Shown piece by piece: positions 59,741 to 64,000 of a stretch of 64,000 nt of DNA. Source of the DNA: CAVZTX01 sp963778375 (lineage in GTDB: Bacteria; Chloroflexota; Ktedonobacteria; Ktedonobacterales; Ktedonobacteraceae); the NCBI GenBank assembly GCA_963778375.1, contig CAVZTX010000027.1, positions 124,001-188,000 of the forward strand, in the 5' to 3' direction. Below the pieces are notes generated by a model that did not search any database, was not told the origin of the DNA, and worked only from the letters and a program-made list of their open reading frames with translations. Each line of letters starts with the position of its first letter. Position 1 is the stretch's first letter. Position numbers and translations under genes: made by a program.

Positions 59741-61867
59741 ATGAAGTCTGCTGCCTTTATCACGTTCTTGCGACGTTTGTTTCATATCCGACGCACACAT
59801 CGCAGCTTTGAAAGCCCACGCTACTTACTCAAATGGCTACTTATCAGTACCTTGATTGGATTGGTTGCCGGAGGAGGAGCCATCGCTTTCTATGCGGCTA
59901 TTCATTTCGCCACGCAAATCCTTTTAGGGAGATTGGTTGGTTACTTACCTCCCAATCCAGCAGGCGAAGGAGCGACTGTGGTGATGCCGTTATGGGCAGC
60001 CGCTCATCCATGGCTTTTGCCCGTGATTACCACCCTTGGAGGATTAGTCGCGGGAATCATCGTATTTAGTCTGGCACCAGAGGCTGAAGGACATGGTACC
60101 GATGCAGCGATAGCGGCCTTCCACCAGGGCAAACCAATCCGCGCCCGCATCCCTCTGATCAAGTTAGTGGCCTCGGCTATTACCATCGGCTCCGGTGGAT
60201 CCGCCGGACGAGAGGGTCCCGCAGCACAAATCAGTGCAGGCTTTGGCTCACTGTTAGGCAACTTGCTACATTTAAATATACAGGATCGACGCATCGCCAT
60301 AGCAACAGGTATTGGTGCGGGCATCGGTGCAATCTTCCGCGCACCCCTTGGGGGAGCAATTCTCGCCGCTGAAATCCTCTACAAGCATGACCTTGAGGTC
60401 GAAGCCATCATCCCTGCCTTGATGGCCTCTATTATCGGCTATAGTGTCTTCGGCCTCTGGTCGGGCTGGAATCCTATTTTCGATACACATGGCAACCTGG
60501 CATTCACTTCCCCACCTCAGTTACTCTACTATGTCGTCCTCGGCATCCTCTGTGGATTAGTTGGACTGCTCTATGCACGCGGATTCTATGGCATAACCCA
60601 TGTATTTCATCGACTACATCTACCGAACTGGCTCAAGCCAGGTATCGGAGGGCTATGTGTTGGTCTGATTGGATTGGTACTGCCCCAGGCGCTAGGCATG
60701 GGATATGGCTGGGTACAAGTGAGCATGGGACCTGGTCTACTAGATCTACCTCTCTGGGTTATCCTTGTGCTGCCTTTTATCAAGATTGTGACGACCGGAT
60801 TATCCATCGGCTCCGGTGGCTCCGGCGGTATTTTTGGTCCCGGCATGGTAATCGGCGGCATGCTAGGAGCAACCATCTGGCGACTCTGTTATCATGTAGT
60901 ACCCGGCATTCCCGACACCCCTGCTCCCTTCGTAATCGTCGGCATGATGGCCCTCTTTGGCGGTATTGCCCATGCGCCACTGGCTGTAATGCTCATGGTG
61001 GCAGAGATGACGGGTAGCCTTTCGATGCTCGCTCCTGCCATGATTGCCGTTGGCATTTCCTCAATTATAGTTGGAGAAGGAACCATCTACACTAGCCAGG
61101 TCGATACACGTGCTGACTCGCCTGCTCATCGACTTCAAATGTCGTTCCCACTGCTTTCAACCCTGGCTGTCCGGCAAGCAATGGTAGGTATCTCCCTGCG
61201 TTTCTCACCTCACCAAACCGTGGCAGAAGCAGAGGCGTTGCTCGCCAATCAAGTAGAGAGTGGAGGGCCAGTCCTTGACGAACATGGTAACCTCCTGGGA
61301 GTCCTGACCCTTGCCGACATTCAACGCATACCGCTTAACGAGCGTGAAAATCGCCATGCCGGTGATGCAATAAATCGCGAAGTGCTGAAAGTCTATCCCG
61401 ATGAGACATTGGACGAAGCGCTTGAACAACTCACCAGCCACCGTGTCAGTTGGGCACCAGTTGTGGACGTTGAATCTGCTTCTGGAGGACAACACGTAGA
61501 AGGGCTACTTTCGGCATCCGATATCGTCCGAGCCTATCGTGAGACACTCACAAAATCTTCGCGCCGTATGCGCGGCCTGGTTGAAGGAACCGTAATGCTA
61601 GAAGTGAAGATCGAACCAGGAATGAGTATTACCGACAAGCCTCTGCGCGACGCCCGCTTGCCACAAGAAAGCCTCGTCGTCTCGATTCGTCGGCAGGGTG
61701 AATTGATCTTCCCTCGCGGCAGCGCCATCATCCAACCAGGAGATGTCGTCACCTTCCTGGTAAGCCCCAGCGGAGAAGAACGCCTACAGCAGTACCTCGC
61801 TGAGCGAACCAGTGTGGCACAACAGGCTCCGTTTCAAGGGGCTGCTACCTCAGGGAAACAACTATAG
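59741..61867 (+). CDS. ClC-family chloride channel/transporter with CBS pair and TrkA-C-like domain
   Basis: 708 residues. The ClC core (about 30-455) has the selectivity motifs SAITIGSGGSAGREGPAAQI, with the gating Glu (GREGP) present, and LSIGSGGSGGIFGPGMVIGG. A pair of CBS domains follows (about 470-600; HAGDAINREVLKVYPDETLDEALEQL in pieces) and a C-terminal TrkA-C-like domain (about 620-700; MLEVKIEPGMSITDKPLRDA, AIIQPGDVVTFLVSP), an unusual addition to ClC. With the gating Glu it is more likely a Cl-/H+ antiporter than a channel. The F-specific CLC-F sequence is not seen and no fluoride riboswitch precedes it. GAGGAGC precedes ATG 59741. Confidence 0.92.
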   Translation: MKSAAFITFLRRLFHIRRTHRSFESPRYLLKWLLISTLIGLVAGGGAIAFYAAIHFATQILLGRLVGYLPPNPAGEGATVVMPLWAAAHPWLLPVITTLGGLVAGIIVFSLAPEAEGHGTDAAIAAFHQGKPIRARIPLIKLVASAITIGSGGSAGREGPAAQISAGFGSLLGNLLHLNIQDRRIAIATGIGAGIGAIFRAPLGGAILAAEILYKHDLEVEAIIPALMASIIGYSVFGLWSGWNPIFDTHGNLAFTSPPQLLYYVVLGILCGLVGLLYARGFYGITHVFHRLHLPNWLKPGIGGLCVGLIGLVLPQALGMGYGWVQVSMGPGLLDLPLWVILVLPFIKIVTTGLSIGSGGSGGIFGPGMVIGGMLGATIWRLCYHVVPGIPDTPAPFVIVGMMALFGGIAHAPLAVMLMVAEMTGSLSMLAPAMIAVGISSIIVGEGTIYTSQVDTRADSPAHRLQMSFPLLSTLAVRQAMVGISLRFSPHQTVAEAEALLANQVESGGPVLDEHGNLLGVLTLADIQRIPLNERENRHAGDAINREVLKVYPDETLDEALEQLTSHRVSWAPVVDVESASGGQHVEGLLSASDIVRAYRETLTKSSRRMRGLVEGTVMLEVKIEPGMSITDKPLRDARLPQESLVVSIRRQGELIFPRGSAIIQPGDVVTFLVSPSGEERLQQYLAERTSVAQQAPFQGAATSGKQL

Positions 61868-61948
61868 GCGATGGGAGTGATCCCATCGCTCCATCACTCA
61901 ATGTGAAAACTTTTGTTCCCCGTTGAGTTTTATTATACATCGACCCAA

Positions 61949-62704
61949 TCAGGCAGATTTATCCCGAAATAAAGCCGCGTTGATAAGCTTCTCTTTCCAC
62001 TCCTCAAGAAAATCTGCTCCAGGACAAGTTATCCCCTCAGTAACCTCCCTATGCCCCACAATGCCGCTTTTAGCTACATGAGCATAATATTCTCGAATGA
62101 CCCTGGCCGTTGCCTCAATTTGAGTAATTGGAGGAGTGCCATTTTCATAATTGCCTGACAAAGCGATACCAACACTTCTCGTATTCACATCCCAGTTTCC
62201 AGCATGCCAACCTATATACCTATCTTCCAATAATCTCTCCGCCACTCCATTCGCTCGAATCAGCCAATGGTAGGCAAAAAAGACCATCTCACCATTGCGG
62301 AAATGCCCTGACCACATTGGTTCACCGCGAACATGTTTTCCCAAAACATTATCGCTCAGGTACTGGCGCGCATACTGCCTCACCAAACCAATGGCAGAAA
62401 GCTTCCCCAGCCTCATATCCGCCGCTTCCTCTGTATGATGAATAACAATCGTATCAACAGGTCTTCTCTCCGAATCAAGATCCGGACCTTCCTCAGCCAG
62501 AGGAATAGCCTTGCTTTCAAGCAGTTCTTCCACCAGCTCATAGACCTGATTCCTGAAAGCTTTCAGTTGAGGATTATCATGGACAACCGGGAAAAACAAT
62601 TGGTCAAGCTTGTCTTCCAATCGGATATACCAGTCAGGAGAATGCAATCTGCTCTCCCAATAGTTTCGCTCAAAACCCAGGTTCATCTCTATCGACATAG
62701 TCAT
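61949..62704 (-). CDS. PGRP/amidase_2 domain protein (N-acetylmuramoyl-L-alanine amidase fold)
   Basis: 251 residues. The T7-lysozyme-like zinc amidase core carries PVDTIVIHHTEEAADMR (first His pair), YIGWHAGNWDVNTRSVGIAL (His) and IVGHREVTEGITCPGADFLE (His/Cys zinc ligands). It hydrolyses the bond between MurNAc and L-Ala in peptidoglycan. No signal peptide or membrane helix is seen, so it may act in the cytoplasm, on imported muropeptides, or be released by lysis. A unique N-terminal extension of about 80 residues precedes the domain. The start ATG 62704 directly abuts the TGA of the upstream helical-repeat gene. Confidence 0.8.
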   Translation of the reverse strand: MTMSIEMNLGFERNYWESRLHSPDWYIRLEDKLDQLFFPVVHDNPQLKAFRNQVYELVEELLESKAIPLAEEGPDLDSERRPVDTIVIHHTEEAADMRLGKLSAIGLVRQYARQYLSDNVLGKHVRGEPMWSGHFRNGEMVFFAYHWLIRANGVAERLLEDRYIGWHAGNWDVNTRSVGIALSGNYENGTPPITQIEATARVIREYYAHVAKSGIVGHREVTEGITCPGADFLEEWKEKLINAALFRDKSA

Positions 62705-64000
62705 TCACAATCCGGCTTTCGCCAGTTCTTCCTTCAACGCACGAAGATTGCGGTTCTGCTCACGCAATGTTGTGATATAGCTCGTCCAAGCCTCACTCTC
62801 GCCAAGCTTCTCGTACAATGTTCGCATCTTTTTGAGGTAGTTGGTAGCTGCCTGGTAGTTCTTTCGGTCTCGCAAGGCGATCAGCCGTTCGGCATACTGT
62901 CGGTATAGCTCTATTGACTCACGCGGCCGTGTCTCTTCAACAGCTACAGCGACTTCGAAGGCAATGTTACTATATCCATAATACCCATAGCTATCACCGT
63001 AGGTATAGCCATAGGCATCCTTCTTAGCCATTCCTTTGAGCAGTTGCAAAGCTGTATCGATTTCATCTTCGTTCAGCGCAATCTGGATCAAGAGCGTAGT
63101 GTTCTTAGTCTGCTCCAGGAAAGCAAGCAACTCCGATCGTAGAGTCTCCCAGCGACCAAGTTGCCCCGCAAGATCACGTAGCTCCTCGTAACGTCCGAGA
63201 TAGGGCTGCGTGCGGAACAACGTTTCGAGCATCTCAAATTCGGCTTCCTTGTTGCCCCTGGCCTGATAGTACTTTCTAAGCCATTCCATAGAGCGCTGGT
63301 TGGGTCTCTCTTTGTTACGTTCTCTTACCAGACGCTCGGCTACACTCATCCTGCCCATGCTGAATAAAGAGATCAACCAATCCAAAAAATACCTCATCGC
63401 CAACTTGTTGCGTCTCTTTCACAGCTTCCTCAACACGCCCAAGTGCCAACAGCCTATCTACCATGTCAGACGTACGACCGGTCTCACGGCAAATTTCCAG
63501 ATAAGCTTCATCGTCGAGAGTATCTTTCTCCAGGTCTAGCAAGAACTTACCATACGCCCTGCGCACCGAGCCTGTGGTCTTTTCCTCTTCGTTGTCCAGA
63601 GCATCACGAATCCACTCCACAATAGTTTGTCGCTCCAGCGGCGTTGTGTATTTCACGAGCAGATCCGATGTGCTGGTAGCAAAGCCGTGACCTTCGTAGG
63701 CATTCAAATCGCGTTCGTAGATATCATAAAGCACCTCAATGATTTTCTCACGCGCTACCCTATCGGTCCGTTCGTCAGCCAAACAATTGCCCAGTGCTTC
63801 AATACATTCGCTGACAAACTCCTCTAATCCTTCCTCTTCTGGATAATACCCCTCTTCTTCGTAGTAATTGTCGTACTCTGCTTCCTCATCAAAGTACAGG
63901 TGGGATTGATCGAATATCTCCTGCACCAGAGTTTCATAGATCGTTGCCGCTTCGAGATAGTCTCCTTGCTGCACAAGTTTATCCGCAGTCTGTTTCACCG
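62705..64000 (-). pseudogene. Alpha-helical repeat protein (C-terminal part), frameshifted and cut by window edge
   Basis: Reading from the window edge the frame encodes KLVQQGDYLEAATIYETLVQ, an acidic patch FDEEAEYDNYYEEEGYYPEE and VDRLLALGRVEEAVKETQQV to a stop at 63315. The adjacent frame resumes VAERLVRERNKERPNQRSME and runs to 62705. They overlap near 63345 and one base shift joins them as FIQHGQD-VAERLVRERN. The pattern is TPR/Sel1-like helical repeats, and resembles C-terminal halves of SWIM zinc-finger proteins, though no SWIM motif lies in view. A Gly/Tyr-rich insert AYGYTYGDSYGYYGYSN is odd. Co-transcribed with the amidase. Confidence 0.7.

Noticed and set aside
59741..61867. Fluoride-specific CLC-F transporter
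   Set aside because: Motifs are those of ordinary ClC (GSGGS, GREGP, gating Glu) and there is no crcB motif upstream.
1..64000. tRNA or rRNA genes
   Set aside because: No cloverleaf-like or rRNA-like sequence was found by eye; a tRNAscan/Infernal search would be needed to exclude one.

Overview
The window looks like chromosome from a Ktedonobacteria-type Chloroflexota. Base composition is moderate-to-high GC. The gene repertoire fits: Uma2 nucleases, a SpoIIE phosphatase, Ser/Thr kinase debris, a TIR/NB-ARC/TPR protein, an Eis-like acetyltransferase, glycogen genes and ribose-type sugar ABC systems. REP-like intergenic repeats and -10 boxes of the form TATACT recur. The taxonomic call is inference from content; no rRNA or tRNA gene was seen.

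Layout. 1-5.5 kb: a truncated S51/cyanophycinase-like gene, yjbQ, a GNAT, a PAS-only protein, and divergent glgA and glgC (glycogen synthesis). 5.5-12 kb: a sugar ABC importer (permease, ATPase, binding protein) with a frameshifted PfkB sugar kinase, divergent from a LacI-family repressor; three matching operators and two promoters are visible. 12-18 kb: VOC protein, Uma2, amidohydrolase, threonine/serine dehydratase, frameshifted inositol-phosphatase-like gene and a three-helix membrane protein. 18-28 kb: a fused GmrSD-type restriction protein, two acyl-CoA ligases, an Eis-like acetyltransferase, kinase debris inside repeats, and a phosphotransferase. 28-34 kb: a membrane-anchored polysaccharide deacetylase with an unusual repeat region, and xylulokinase with a frameshifted xylose-isomerase-like gene. 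34-41 kb: a HAD phosphatase, then a recognisable fluoride riboswitch with terminator in front of a CPA2 cation/proton antiporter and a (frameshifted) universal stress protein; a GT87-like membrane protein, Hsp20 and RpiB follow. 41-48 kb: a MarR regulator and two half-size ABC exporters with operator palindromes, then a SpoIIE/HAMP phosphatase. 48-52.4 kb: a decaying defence-like island: small acidic ORF, TIR/NB-ARC/TPR pseudogene, methyltransferase interrupted by an IS fragment, and a 149-bp MITE. 52.4-58.3 kb: flavin disulfide reductase, RecQ with a PcrA-like tail, topoisomerase IB and a secreted beta-propeller. 58.3-64 kb: TetR regulator, ClC channel with regulatory domains, a PGRP-type amidase and a truncated helical-repeat protein.

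At least seven otherwise conserved genes carry single-base frameshifts, mostly in or beside short G/C runs. Some may be base-calling errors rather than true mutations. The TIR/NB-ARC/TPR gene, with about nine shifts, and the kinase remnant look truly degraded.
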